Source of the DNA: a virus
Length of the DNA: 64,000 nucleotides
IMG/VR virus record: IMGVR_UViG_3300046004_001116
Location: 1 to 64,000 of that record
Strand: one strand, 5' to 3'
Under the pieces are notes generated by a model that saw only the letters and a list, made by a program, of their open reading frames with translations, searched no databases and had not been told where the DNA came from. The stretch's first letter is position 1. Each line of letters begins with the position of its first letter. The translations under genes and the position numbers were made by a program. Shown here piece by piece: positions 40,440-47,935 of this stretch.

Positions 40440-40828
40440 AATAATACGTTCTTACAATACTTTGTCATCTCGAAGCGGTCATCAGAGTTACATCAAACTA
40501 TAACTATGACAGCCAATTCTTTAAAAACGCAGTAGGTGTAAAAGCCTAACCGTTTTAGAGATCCTACCGTCTTTTACCTCTACAGGCCAGGCGGCTATCG
40601 CAAGATAGGAAATCAGTAGATCGGTGATCCACTTAATATCGGATCGACTCGCGCACGTAAGGCGCAATCCTTTGAGGAGAAATTCTCGGGCACTGACAAA
40701 TTGCATACAAAACATAACCGACGCGGAGATAGGAGTTACATCAAACTTTAAGCAAAATTCGAACAAACGCTCCTTTCTAATATTCTCGGTCATTTTGAAA
40801 TTTCTTGCCACATTGGCATTTCTATAAT
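40440..40828 (+). ncRNA. Structured RNA locus upstream of the Ro60-like gene
   Basis: About 390 bases with no convincing ORF. It contains an AGCGG...GAGTTACATC segment (40463-40511, closed by TGTCAT/ATGACA), a pseudoknot of GTAGG/CCTAC and GTAAAAG/CTTTTAC (40532-40577), a GCAA-capped hairpin CTATC/GATAG near 40594, GCGC/GCGC capped by ACGTAAG near 40655, and the full element at 40718. Candidate Y-like or other non-coding RNAs for the adjacent Ro60-like protein. Confidence 0.5.
40718..40790 (+). ncRNA. AGCGG/TAANATTC element, stand-alone copy
   Basis: Outer stem ACCGA/TCGGT, CGCGG, inner stem AGGAG/CTCCT followed by TTACATC, and TAATATTC. Compared with 32425 both stems changed on both strands (ATTGA to ACCGA, AAGAG to AGGAG) while loops stayed the same, which is strong evidence for a conserved RNA structure. 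Confidence 0.7.
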
Positions 40829-40867
40829 GACGAGTATCGCTTCACAGCTTTACTCGTCTTTTTTTGT
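40829..40867 (+). terminator. Intrinsic terminator
   Basis: GACGAGTA pairs with TACTCGTC, 14-base loop, seven T. Ends the RNA locus before the Ro60-like gene. Confidence 0.85.
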
Positions 40868-40889
40868 TTAATAACTAAAACCAATTATA

Positions 40890-42512
40890 ATGAGCAGATT
40901 AACACCTTATTCAGACAAAAGAACAGCTACATCTAATGAAGCTTATTCTACCGTAGTGGAAAACTACATGGGCGGAAACTCTTTTAACGTTTCTCCGCTT
41001 GCAACTCTTAAAATTGTAACCGCAAGTTCAATCTTTGGAGAACCAAGATATTACCAAGACGGTATAGGATCTTCTAAAACTATTAAGAATCATTCAACTC
41101 TTATGGAGTATGATATCTTTAGTGATGGGGTGAAAGATAACCGAAGTGTAGTGGATGTATTTACTTCTGCAATTGACAATGCATTAGACTTTGACTTCAA
41201 AGCAACATTGGATTTTGCATTAGAACTACGTACAGAATACTTCATGCGTCTTAACCCAGCGGTTATCTTTGTTCGTGCTTCACAGCATCCAAACAGAGTT
41301 GCGTTTAATGAAGCTAATCCAGGCTACATGAAATCTATCGGAAAAGCAATCGCTTTAAGACCTGATGACGTAACAAACCAATTGGATTACTACATGTTCT
41401 TAAACGGTTCTAAGAAAGGTTTGCCTTCTTTACTTAAAAGAACTTGGGCTGATACTCTTGAGTCATTCTCTAGATATCAATTAAACAAATATAAAGGTAA
41501 AAGTCTTATTGACCTTGTAAGAATCTCACACGCAAGTAACGATGATATTACTGAGTTAATGAAGACAGGAACAATTAAAGTTACATCATCTGAACAAACT
41601 TGGGAAAGTTTAAAGAGTGCTGGAAAAACTTGGGTTGAGATTCTTGACACAATTAAAGTTCCTCACATGGCTCTTTTAAGAAACCTTCGTGGAATCTTTA
41701 CAGAAATCAATGATGCGGCTATTGCGGCTAAAGTTCTTGAGCAATTGGAATCTGGTGTTTTATACGGAAAGCAATTTCCTTTTAGATACTGGAGTGCTTT
41801 TAAAGCAATTCAATCCGCGGACGTTAATCACTCTGGATTAATTAAAGACAGTCTTGAAAAATGTATGGACCTTGCGGTTGCTAACATGCCAAAACTTGAC
41901 GGTCGAGTAATGTCTCTTTGTGATAACTCAGGTTCTGCTTGGGGATCTCTTAATTCAGAATACGGTTCTGTTACAGTGGCAGAGATTGCCAACTTGTCAG
42001 CAATCATTACTGCACAACAATCTGCGGAAGGTTATGTAGGAGTATTTGGTGACAGACTTAAAACTCGTTCTATCTCTAAAAGAAATGGTCTTTTAACTCA
42101 GTTAAATGAATCAAACACTGAAGGAAGAGGAATTGGTGGAGGAACTGAAAACGGAATTTGGTTATTCTGGGATAAAGCAATCAAGGATAAACAACACTGG
42201 GACACCGTGTTTATCTATTCTGATATGCAAGCAGGTCACGGAAACCTTTACGGCACAAACGAAAGAGACTATGCAGAGTTTGCGCACAAACGTTCTAACC
42301 GATACATTGATGTACTTGCATTAGTGGAAAAATATAGAAAAACTGTTAATCCAAAAGTTAACGTTTTCTCAGTACAAGTTGCTGGGTACGATAATACAGT
42401 ACTTCCTGAAAACTTATACCGTGGTGCAATCTTAGCAGGGTGGACGGGTAAAGAATGTCACTATGCCGACGCTGTTATAAAAGCTTGGAATGAAATAGAG
42501 AATCAAAAATAA
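40890..42512 (+). CDS. Ro60-like TROVE/vWA RNA-binding protein
   Basis: A 540-residue protein with an N-terminal TROVE (HEAT-like ring) region of about 330 residues and a C-terminal von Willebrand A domain; the metal site is DNSGS at residues 345-349. Ro60 binds misfolded small RNAs and Y RNAs and, in bacteria, works with exoribonucleases in RNA quality control. Some mycobacteriophages also encode one. The upstream structured RNA locus and the tRNA mimics are candidate ligands. The C-terminal end is echoed in the next gene. Confidence 0.88.
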   Translation: MSRLTPYSDKRTATSNEAYSTVVENYMGGNSFNVSPLATLKIVTASSIFGEPRYYQDGIGSSKTIKNHSTLMEYDIFSDGVKDNRSVVDVFTSAIDNALDFDFKATLDFALELRTEYFMRLNPAVIFVRASQHPNRVAFNEANPGYMKSIGKAIALRPDDVTNQLDYYMFLNGSKKGLPSLLKRTWADTLESFSRYQLNKYKGKSLIDLVRISHASNDDITELMKTGTIKVTSSEQTWESLKSAGKTWVEILDTIKVPHMALLRNLRGIFTEINDAAIAAKVLEQLESGVLYGKQFPFRYWSAFKAIQSADVNHSGLIKDSLEKCMDLAVANMPKLDGRVMSLCDNSGSAWGSLNSEYGSVTVAEIANLSAIITAQQSAEGYVGVFGDRLKTRSISKRNGLLTQLNESNTEGRGIGGGTENGIWLFWDKAIKDKQHWDTVFIYSDMQAGHGNLYGTNERDYAEFAHKRSNRYIDVLALVEKYRKTVNPKVNVFSVQVAGYDNTVLPENLYRGAILAGWTGKECHYADAVIKAWNEIENQK

Positions 42513-42515
42513 ATT

Positions 42516-42540
42516 AAAGGAGCTTCGGCTCCTTTCTTTT
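42516..42540 (+). terminator. Intrinsic terminator after the Ro60-like gene
   Basis: Stem AAAGGAGC/GCTCCTTT with TTCG loop and T-rich tail. Confidence 0.9.
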
Positions 42541-42552
42541 GCATATATAAGT
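42541..42552 (+). promoter_or_regulatory. Late-promoter-like box
   Basis: GCATATATAAGT directly after the terminator. Confidence 0.45.
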
Positions 42553-42564
42553 ACTTAACCTAAT

Positions 42565-42577
42565 GATATATAAAATA
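42565..42577 (+). promoter_or_regulatory. Late-promoter-like box
   Basis: GATATATAAAATA, 10 bases before the chosen start of the GIY-YIG gene. It overlaps an upstream in-frame ATG (42563), which argues for the later start. Confidence 0.5.
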
Positions 42578-42586
42578 AACAAAATT

Positions 42587-43480
42587 ATGTATCATTACGT
42601 CTATAAAGTAAAAGATCCTATTACTAAAGAATATTACATAGGTAGTAGAAGTTGCAACTGTTTACCGTCTGAAGACACTAGTTATAAAGGGTCTATGAAA
42701 ACTTGGATTCCTAATAATTATGTTTTTTTAGAAAAAGAAATCTTACAAGAAGATTTTGAAAGCAGAGAAGATGCGCTTATCTTTGAAAGCAGCTTGATAG
42801 GAAAACATATTAAAGATGCATTAAATAGAAATTACGCTCAACCTGGACCAAAATTTCATACAGTGGGTAAAGACTGTTCTGGTGAACTTAATGGCTTTCA
42901 TAATAAAAATCATGATGAGGCTACAAAAATAAAAATTGGGCGCTCAGGTAATCTTAATGCTGCATTTGGAAAAAAGTGGATTCATAAAGACGGCCAACGA
43001 AAATTTATTAAGAAAGAAGATTTAAACACTTACATTAATGCTGGTTGGTCTTTAGGTAATCTTATTTTAAATAATCCACTTAAAGAGACAAGAATTTGGA
43101 TAACTGATGGATCTGCTAACAAATATGTTAAAGAAAATGAATTAAATTTGCCTGATGGTTGGAGAATAGGAAAGACTTATTCAAATGAGGCTAAAGAAAA
43201 ATTTGGTAACCAGCTTTCTAAAAGTAGAACTAAAGCTATACAGAATACAAAAGAAGTAACATCTAATACTGTTTGGATGAATGATGGCTTAAAGAATCAT
43301 CGAATAAAACTATTTAATGTTGAAGAATATAAAACTAAAGGATTTAATATGGGAAGACTAAATTATGAACCGTGGAATAAAGGCTTACCGCGAGTATCTG
43401 GCGCTGGTAGACAACCAAAAGAACCAGTGTATGCTAAAGCTATTATCGATGCTTGGGACTCTATTGAAAACAAACAATAA
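42587..43480 (+). CDS. GIY-YIG homing endonuclease with captured Ro60-like tail
   Basis: About 297 residues. The N-terminus YHYVYKVKDPITKEYYIGS is a GIY-YIG-type core (YVYK...YYIGS), followed by a conserved Glu in the FESSL segment; NUMOD-like modules follow (HNKNHDEATKIKIGRSG near residue 105). The last 17 residues, YAKAIIDAWDSIENKQ, copy the end of the Ro60-like protein, YADAVIKAWNEIENQK, although the DNA has diverged. Probably a homing insertion that carried or duplicated the 3' end of its neighbour. Confidence 0.8.
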   Translation: MYHYVYKVKDPITKEYYIGSRSCNCLPSEDTSYKGSMKTWIPNNYVFLEKEILQEDFESREDALIFESSLIGKHIKDALNRNYAQPGPKFHTVGKDCSGELNGFHNKNHDEATKIKIGRSGNLNAAFGKKWIHKDGQRKFIKKEDLNTYINAGWSLGNLILNNPLKETRIWITDGSANKYVKENELNLPDGWRIGKTYSNEAKEKFGNQLSKSRTKAIQNTKEVTSNTVWMNDGLKNHRIKLFNVEEYKTKGFNMGRLNYEPWNKGLPRVSGAGRQPKEPVYAKAIIDAWDSIENKQ

Positions 43481-43707
43481 TGATTAGACAGCAACTCTAC
43501 AGAAATGGGGAGGACTTATATCTTATCCTACGCGAGGTAGAAATATCTCGCTTGTTGGATAAAGCTGGTCAGATTAGAGGTGACGCCTTTAATGCTCTCA
43601 AAGATTACTTAGGATCTGATAAGGTTCTTAAGAATCAATCCCACTTTTTGTTTTGTGAAACAGTGCAAGAAGCTAATTGGGAAGACATTACAGATACAAA
43701 TGATTAA
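43480..43707 (+). CDS. Unknown 75-residue protein
   Basis: A small acidic protein overlapping the endonuclease stop by one base. If the endonuclease is an insertion, this gene originally followed the Ro60-like gene with the same overlap, suggesting a related function. Confidence 0.6.
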   Translation: MIRQQLYRNGEDLYLILREVEISRLLDKAGQIRGDAFNALKDYLGSDKVLKNQSHFLFCETVQEANWEDITDTND

Positions 43708-43708
43708 A

Positions 43709-43735
43709 AAAAGAGCCTTCGGGCTCTTTTTTTAG
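43709..43735 (+). terminator. Intrinsic terminator
   Basis: Stem AAAGAGCC/GGCTCTTT with TTCG loop and T run. Confidence 0.9.
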
Positions 43736-43761
43736 CTTACCATGAAACTTTATTCTTAAGC

Positions 43762-43775
43762 ATGTATATATAATT
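43762..43775 (+). promoter_or_regulatory. Late-promoter-like box
   Basis: ATGTATATATAATT, about 107 bases before the next start codon; the long leader has GGCT/AGCC hairpin potential. Confidence 0.45.
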
Positions 43776-43882
43776 AAATTCTGGGGAGCCAAACTTAGGC
43801 TTGCTTCGGGTGTCACAGCCTTGGAATATTCATACGTGGATATAAAGAAGTAAGAGTAATCAAAAACAACCAGACAACTATT

Positions 43883-44644
43883 ATGACAATAACAACTACT
43901 GCCACTAGTGGCACATGTGGTCTTAGCATCACAACCAACAGAAACCGTGTGAAAGAATACGGTTCTAATGTGTATTTAAGAGACGGACAAAAGTTCGAAA
44001 TTGAATTACACAACCCTCACACTTACAAAGTATTAGCAAAAATTAAACTTAATGGCTATTACATTTCTACAAGTGGGTTAGTCCTTAACCCAGGCCAACG
44101 AGTATTCTTGGAAAGATTCATTGACAAAGATGAAAGTTTTATCTTCTCAACTTATGATGTTGATGGCACTCCTGAATCTAAAGCGGCAATTGCTTACAAT
44201 GGTGATGTTGAAGTAGAGTACTATGCTCAATACATACCAAGCAATTTGAGTTTAGGTAATTGGAACACAGGACAAACTTACACTTACTTTAACGGTAAAA
44301 CTACAACTGACCTTAACAACACTTTTTATTGTTCATCAAATATCTCTAACACAGCAGGGATTTCAAGTGTAACACAGGATAGTTTTTCTTTTAATGCTTC
44401 AAACACATTATCAGAACCTGTAGAAACTGGAAGAATTGATGGCGGTAAGAAAACAGGACAAAAATTTGGAACATCAAATGATTCATTTAATTCTTGGGTG
44501 TTTGAGACTAAGAAAATGAAAATCATGCCTATTTCAGCTAAACCTGTTGAAGTAAGTGAACTTCGTAACTACTGCACTAACTGCGGAACAAGAGCGAAAA
44601 AAGCATCATGGAAATTCTGTCCATCTTGCGGAACTAAAATGTAA
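43883..44644 (+). CDS. Protein with C-terminal zinc ribbon
   Basis: A 253-residue protein. The N-terminal 120 residues look beta-rich (possible lectin- or jelly-roll-like), a Ser/Thr/Asn-rich middle follows, and the end is a zinc ribbon with two CxxC pairs (CTNCGTRAKKASWKFCPSCG). Function unknown; the ribbon would stabilise the fold or bind nucleic acid. Confidence 0.65.
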   Translation: MTITTTATSGTCGLSITTNRNRVKEYGSNVYLRDGQKFEIELHNPHTYKVLAKIKLNGYYISTSGLVLNPGQRVFLERFIDKDESFIFSTYDVDGTPESKAAIAYNGDVEVEYYAQYIPSNLSLGNWNTGQTYTYFNGKTTTDLNNTFYCSSNISNTAGISSVTQDSFSFNASNTLSEPVETGRIDGGKKTGQKFGTSNDSFNSWVFETKKMKIMPISAKPVEVSELRNYCTNCGTRAKKASWKFCPSCGTKM

Positions 44645-44687
44645 AAAACTGGGTTGGCTCCCTTAATTTTTTATCTTAAAAGTCTAA

Positions 44688-44700
44688 GAATATATACCAA
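44688..44700 (+). promoter_or_regulatory. Late-promoter-like box
   Basis: GAATATATACCAA, 16 bases before the FISUMP-domain gene. Confidence 0.5.
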
Positions 44701-44716
44701 AAATATAATGTAAAAG

Positions 44717-45460
44717 ATGAATAAGAATCAATTCTTTAACAAACATAAATTCCAGCAAATACCTCAACAAGAACTTGACAGAAAATGGCGAGTTTTTAAT
44801 GAGCAAGAAATGTTTAATAACATGAGTGCTCCTGCAACTGCTTTTGGCGGCGGCGGTATTAGTGATACTGAACCACCAGTACCTTCTTGTATTGATGGCT
44901 GGATGACTACAAATCTAGATGTAATTGCTTTTAGAGACGGCTATCCAATATTACAAGCATTAGATGCTTTAGAATGGACAGACGCTAATAACAGCCTTAT
45001 TCCAGTATGGTGTTACTATAATTTCGATTCTAATACAGGTCCAACTTACGGAAAACTTTATAATTACTATGTTGTTGAAGAATCATTAATAAGAGGAATT
45101 GGGCCTGCTGGGTATGCTGTTCCGTCAGAAGAGGATTGGACTATCTTAGAGAATTGTTTAGGAGGTAATGAAATTGCTGGTGGTAAATTAAAAACAACAG
45201 GAACTTCTGACGATACTGGATTATGGTTACCTCCAAATTCAGGAGCAACTGATGAAGTTGGATTCTCCGGTATACCTAGCGGATATATGTCAGATGGCGG
45301 AGTTGCTGGGAATCTGAAATCTCGAGGAAGTTTTTGGACAACTACTGAAGTTTCTGAAACCATAGCAATGGTTATGAACTTAAATTATAATAGTACTGCT
45401 GTTTATCACGGTCCAGATACTAAAAGTAAAGGATATTCTATTAGATTGAAAACTATTTAA
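44717..45460 (+). CDS. Virion surface protein: shared anchor plus FISUMP domain
   Basis: A 247-residue protein. The first 50 residues share the pattern MNKxQF...QQELDRKWR...EQE with the protein at 29116. The rest is a FISUMP (Fibrobacter succinogenes major paralogous) domain: YGKLYNYY near residue 112, then YAVPSEEDWTILENCLGG, GGKLK and GATDEVGFSGIPSGY. FISUMP domains occur on cell surfaces of Bacteroidota. An interchangeable tip on a common virion anchor is inferred. Confidence 0.75.
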   Translation: MNKNQFFNKHKFQQIPQQELDRKWRVFNEQEMFNNMSAPATAFGGGGISDTEPPVPSCIDGWMTTNLDVIAFRDGYPILQALDALEWTDANNSLIPVWCYYNFDSNTGPTYGKLYNYYVVEESLIRGIGPAGYAVPSEEDWTILENCLGGNEIAGGKLKTTGTSDDTGLWLPPNSGATDEVGFSGIPSGYMSDGGVAGNLKSRGSFWTTTEVSETIAMVMNLNYNSTAVYHGPDTKSKGYSIRLKTI

Positions 45461-45499
45461 TTTGTATTGAATATAACTATCAAATAAAAATAATACCAC

Positions 45500-45704
45500 A
45501 GAAATTCTTTTGAGAGGTTACTCCGTTGCTAAACCCTGACGGACTTAATCGTTAAACTTAAATAAACATATCGGAAATCGCTAATGTGCAAGTTCTTGCA
45601 ATACTGCCAGTCCTTTCCCTGTTTAAATTTGTGTTTACTCATCACAGCAACATGATGCTGGAAATAGTCAAGAGTAAAGGGATATGAGACTATTGGGAAT
45701 TTCT
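45500..45704 (+). ncRNA. 205-base structured RNA with T-rich end
   Basis: AGAAATTC and GAATTTCT pair perfectly at the ends and are followed by a T run, so the RNA may terminate there. Inside are CAGCA/TGCTG, ATAGTC/GACTAT, GCAAG/CTTGC and TCCGT/ACGGA helices. It contains GAGAGGTTACTCC, similar to GAGAGTTACTTC of the AGCGG element. No ORF. Class unknown. Confidence 0.5.
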
Positions 45705-45723
45705 TTTTTAACATATACATACC

Positions 45724-46071
45724 ATGATACAAGAAGAAAGAGTTATACTTACACTTGCTGATATTGCTGAAGAATTTGATGTAGTAGAAAATGAAGAAAT
45801 AGTTTTTGCTGAAGAGCTTGAACATATTGGTGCAAAAAATGCATCTGAAGTATTTTTTATTGGTATAATGGAAGATGACATCAATGAAGGTGAATTCATA
45901 TCTGAAACTGAGACAGAAACTATAAAAGGTTCAGACATTTACGGATTAATTGGATTAAATGATTGTTTTGTAACTAAAGGCAAAATTAAAGGATATCCAG
46001 CATTTAAAGTATATGATGGAATAAGCGAATTTGTTTTCGCAGGTCCAGATTTTAAATTGAATCTTCTATAA
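45724..46071 (+). CDS. Unknown acidic 115-residue protein
   Basis: Strongly acidic throughout (about residues 1-75 carry many Glu/Asp), with a beta-like end. DNA-mimic proteins have this composition, but no specific family is recognised. Confidence 0.6.
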   Translation: MIQEERVILTLADIAEEFDVVENEEIVFAEELEHIGAKNASEVFFIGIMEDDINEGEFISETETETIKGSDIYGLIGLNDCFVTKGKIKGYPAFKVYDGISEFVFAGPDFKLNLL

Positions 46072-46078
46072 AATATAT

Positions 46079-46151
46079 TGCGGGGTAGAGCAGTTGGTAG
46101 CTCAGTGGGCTCATAACCCAAAGGTCGCAGGTTCGAGTCCTGCCCCCGCTA
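46079..46151 (+). tRNA. Initiator tRNA-fMet(CAT)
   Basis: Shows both initiator marks: an unpaired first position (T1 opposite T72) and three G-C pairs in the anticodon stem (GGG/CCC) around CTCATAA. D-arm AGAGCAGTTGGTAGCTC is of initiator type. Discriminator A. It lies 8 kb away from the main array. Confidence 0.9.
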
Positions 46152-46170
46152 CTAACTTAAATTATTAAAA

Positions 46171-46341
46171 ATGGCGACAGCAGCTAAAAGATCGAGACAG
46201 GCAAGGGTTTTAGAAGTCTTAGAGAAGCAACTCAAAAGCGGTGTAAAAACTGAAAAGAAAACCACTGATGTGAAAGTTCCCTTAACCGAACATGACATCA
46301 AAAGAATTAAGAAAGAAATTGAAATACTACAAGGTAAGTAA
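46171..46341 (+). CDS. Small basic protein (56 residues)
   Basis: ATG to TAA between two RNA genes. The product is Lys-rich and helical (MATAAKRSRQARVLEVLEKQ), with charge suited to nucleic-acid binding. No family recognised. Confidence 0.5.
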   Translation: MATAAKRSRQARVLEVLEKQLKSGVKTEKKTTDVKVPLTEHDIKRIKKEIEILQGK

Positions 46342-46347
46342 TTTCTT

Positions 46348-46360
46348 GGATATATAATTT
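46348..46360 (+). promoter_or_regulatory. Late-promoter-like box before a tRNA-like RNA
   Basis: GGATATATAATTT directly precedes the RNA at 46363. Confidence 0.45.
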
Positions 46361-46362
46361 AA

Positions 46363-46480
46363 GAGAGAGTAGCTCAGGTAGTAGAGCAAATCCTAGTAGT
46401 GCAACATTAGATAAGTTCTCGAGATTAGTCTATACGCAACAAACCCGATCGTGCCGCCGATGCAAGTCCGGCCTCTCTCT
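46363..46480 (+). ncRNA. tRNA-like RNA with an expanded anticodon region
   Basis: Acceptor GAGAGAG/CTCTCTC, TA, a perfect D-arm (GCTCAGGTAGTAGAGC) and a T-arm (GCCG/CGGC, loop TGCAAGT) enclose about 67 bases instead of the usual 22. No standard anticodon loop is visible. Candidate intron-bearing tRNA or tRNA-mimicking Y-type RNA, close to the Ro60-like gene. Confidence 0.55.
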
Positions 46481-46500
46481 TAAATTGTTAATAACTTAAG

Positions 46501-46530
46501 ACCTGCAAATTTTTATTTGTAGGTTTTTTT
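46501..46530 (+). terminator. Intrinsic terminator
   Basis: ACCTGCAAAT pairs with ATTTGTAGGT (one G-U), TTTT loop, T run. Confidence 0.88.
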
Positions 46531-46547
46531 GTTTAATTTTATATACT

Positions 46548-47363
46548 ATGAAAACAATAAAAACATACAGCATTGGTGATATCCACGGTAGAAACGATTG
46601 GATGTACTTTACACACGGATCTCCTGTAGATTTTGAAACCTGGAGAACTCACGTAGAAGCTAGCGGCGGGCCAGATGGATATGCTGACTTTGACCAACCT
46701 GACTGGCATAACTATACAATGTATGACAAGATCATATTCGTTGGTGATTATGTAGATTCTTTTACTGTCTCTAACTTGGAGATTAAAAAGAATCTTGAGG
46801 ATATCATTTTCTTTAAGAAGACTTGTCCTGACAAAGTAGTTCTTCTTTTAGGAAATCATGACATATCTTACATTGTGCCTAATCAAGAATGTTCTGGGTT
46901 TAGATCTACTATGAAATGGGATTTAGCTGACATCTTTACTAAAAACGCTAATCTTTTTAAACTTGCTCATCAGATTGGTAATGTTCTTTGGACACATGCA
47001 GGTGTAACTGTTGGTTGGTGGAAAGAATTTGAAAAAGAGATGTATGATCCAAAGAATAGATTCATTGACGTTGCTAGAGATAACATGGGTGCAAACTTTG
47101 CGGACTTACTTAATCTTGGATGGGATATGAAACTCGAAAGCATTTATAACGTAGATCATATCTCTGGCGGGTTTCAAATGTGGGCAGGGCCTCTTTGGGT
47201 TAGACCTCATGTTTTAAATAAAAATGCTATGGGCGGTATCAAGCAAATTGTAGGTCATACACCACAAGCGGCTATTTGGGAATGTGAAAACGTAGTTTAC
47301 ATTGACTGCTTAGAGCACGGTGGTGATTCTGGTGATTGCTATGCACTTGATGTAGTAGTATAA
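46548..47363 (+). CDS. Calcineurin-like phosphoesterase (Ser/Thr phosphatase type)
   Basis: A 271-residue metallophosphatase with all family motifs: GDIHG (residues 10-14), GDYVD near 65, GNHD near 105, a conserved WTHAG near 149 and VGHTP near 230. Two metals in this fold cleave phosphoester bonds of proteins, nucleotides or RNA ends. Two shorter relatives lie at 47411 and 59953. Confidence 0.85.
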   Translation: MKTIKTYSIGDIHGRNDWMYFTHGSPVDFETWRTHVEASGGPDGYADFDQPDWHNYTMYDKIIFVGDYVDSFTVSNLEIKKNLEDIIFFKKTCPDKVVLLLGNHDISYIVPNQECSGFRSTMKWDLADIFTKNANLFKLAHQIGNVLWTHAGVTVGWWKEFEKEMYDPKNRFIDVARDNMGANFADLLNLGWDMKLESIYNVDHISGGFQMWAGPLWVRPHVLNKNAMGGIKQIVGHTPQAAIWECENVVYIDCLEHGGDSGDCYALDVVV

Positions 47364-47380
47364 GAACTTTCGGGTTGCTC

Positions 47381-47392
47381 ATGTATATAAGT
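47381..47392 (+). promoter_or_regulatory. Late-promoter-like box
   Basis: ATGTATATAAGT, 19 bases before the next phosphoesterase gene. Confidence 0.45.
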
Positions 47393-47410
47393 TTAATAAA
47401 CTAACGATAC

Positions 47411-47935
47411 ATGAGCAAAACGTATATCATTACTGATACACACTTTAATGGGAATGTTTACAGCAATCCCAACTACACACAAACTATTTTTAACTATTGG
47501 TCTACTATCGTTGGTCCAGATGATACTATCATTCATGGCGGTGATGTTTGCTCGGGTTCTTGGAATAAGGTATCTGAACAAATTGCTTCAATGCCTGGAA
47601 AGAAAATCCTTGTCCGAGGAAATCATGACGGTGCTAAAGATGAAAAGTATCTTGAAGCATTTGATGAAGTCTATTCAACATATGTTGACACAGAGAATGA
47701 TGTAGTTTATTCTCACTACCCAGTAGATGCAGAGATATATAATTGTAAATATAACATCTTTGGACACTTCCATAAGTACCCCCAGAATATGAAAGACAGT
47801 CTTGTACGCAGGTACAAAGGTTTCTTTGATTTTAATCGTAACTTTACTTACTGTATTGTGGATTGGGAATACAAACCTGTAGAAGTTCAGGTGTTTCTTA
47901 AAAAATGTATAGATCATGCCAAATTTTGTGTTTAG
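47411..47935 (+). CDS. Small metallophosphoesterase
   Basis: A 174-residue calcineurin-like protein with DTHF (residues 9-12), GGDV near 45, RGNHD near 74, a SHYP near 101 and GHFH near 117. It is of the short phage type, whose substrates are mostly unknown. It overlaps the LicD-like gene by 20 bases. Confidence 0.85.
   Translation: MSKTYIITDTHFNGNVYSNPNYTQTIFNYWSTIVGPDDTIIHGGDVCSGSWNKVSEQIASMPGKKILVRGNHDGAKDEKYLEAFDEVYSTYVDTENDVVYSHYPVDAEIYNCKYNIFGHFHKYPQNMKDSLVRRYKGFFDFNRNFTYCIVDWEYKPVEVQVFLKKCIDHAKFCV

Noticed and set aside
32425-40790. AGCGG/TAANATTC element as a twister ribozyme
   Set aside because: One copy shows TAA opposite GGAG, as in twister, but the GGAG is not conserved in the other copies and no P3/P5-type helices or GCC block can be drawn.
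40521-40811. Minus-strand protein gene in the RNA locus
   Set aside because: No other minus-strand genes exist, and the frame crosses conserved RNA stems with covarying bases.
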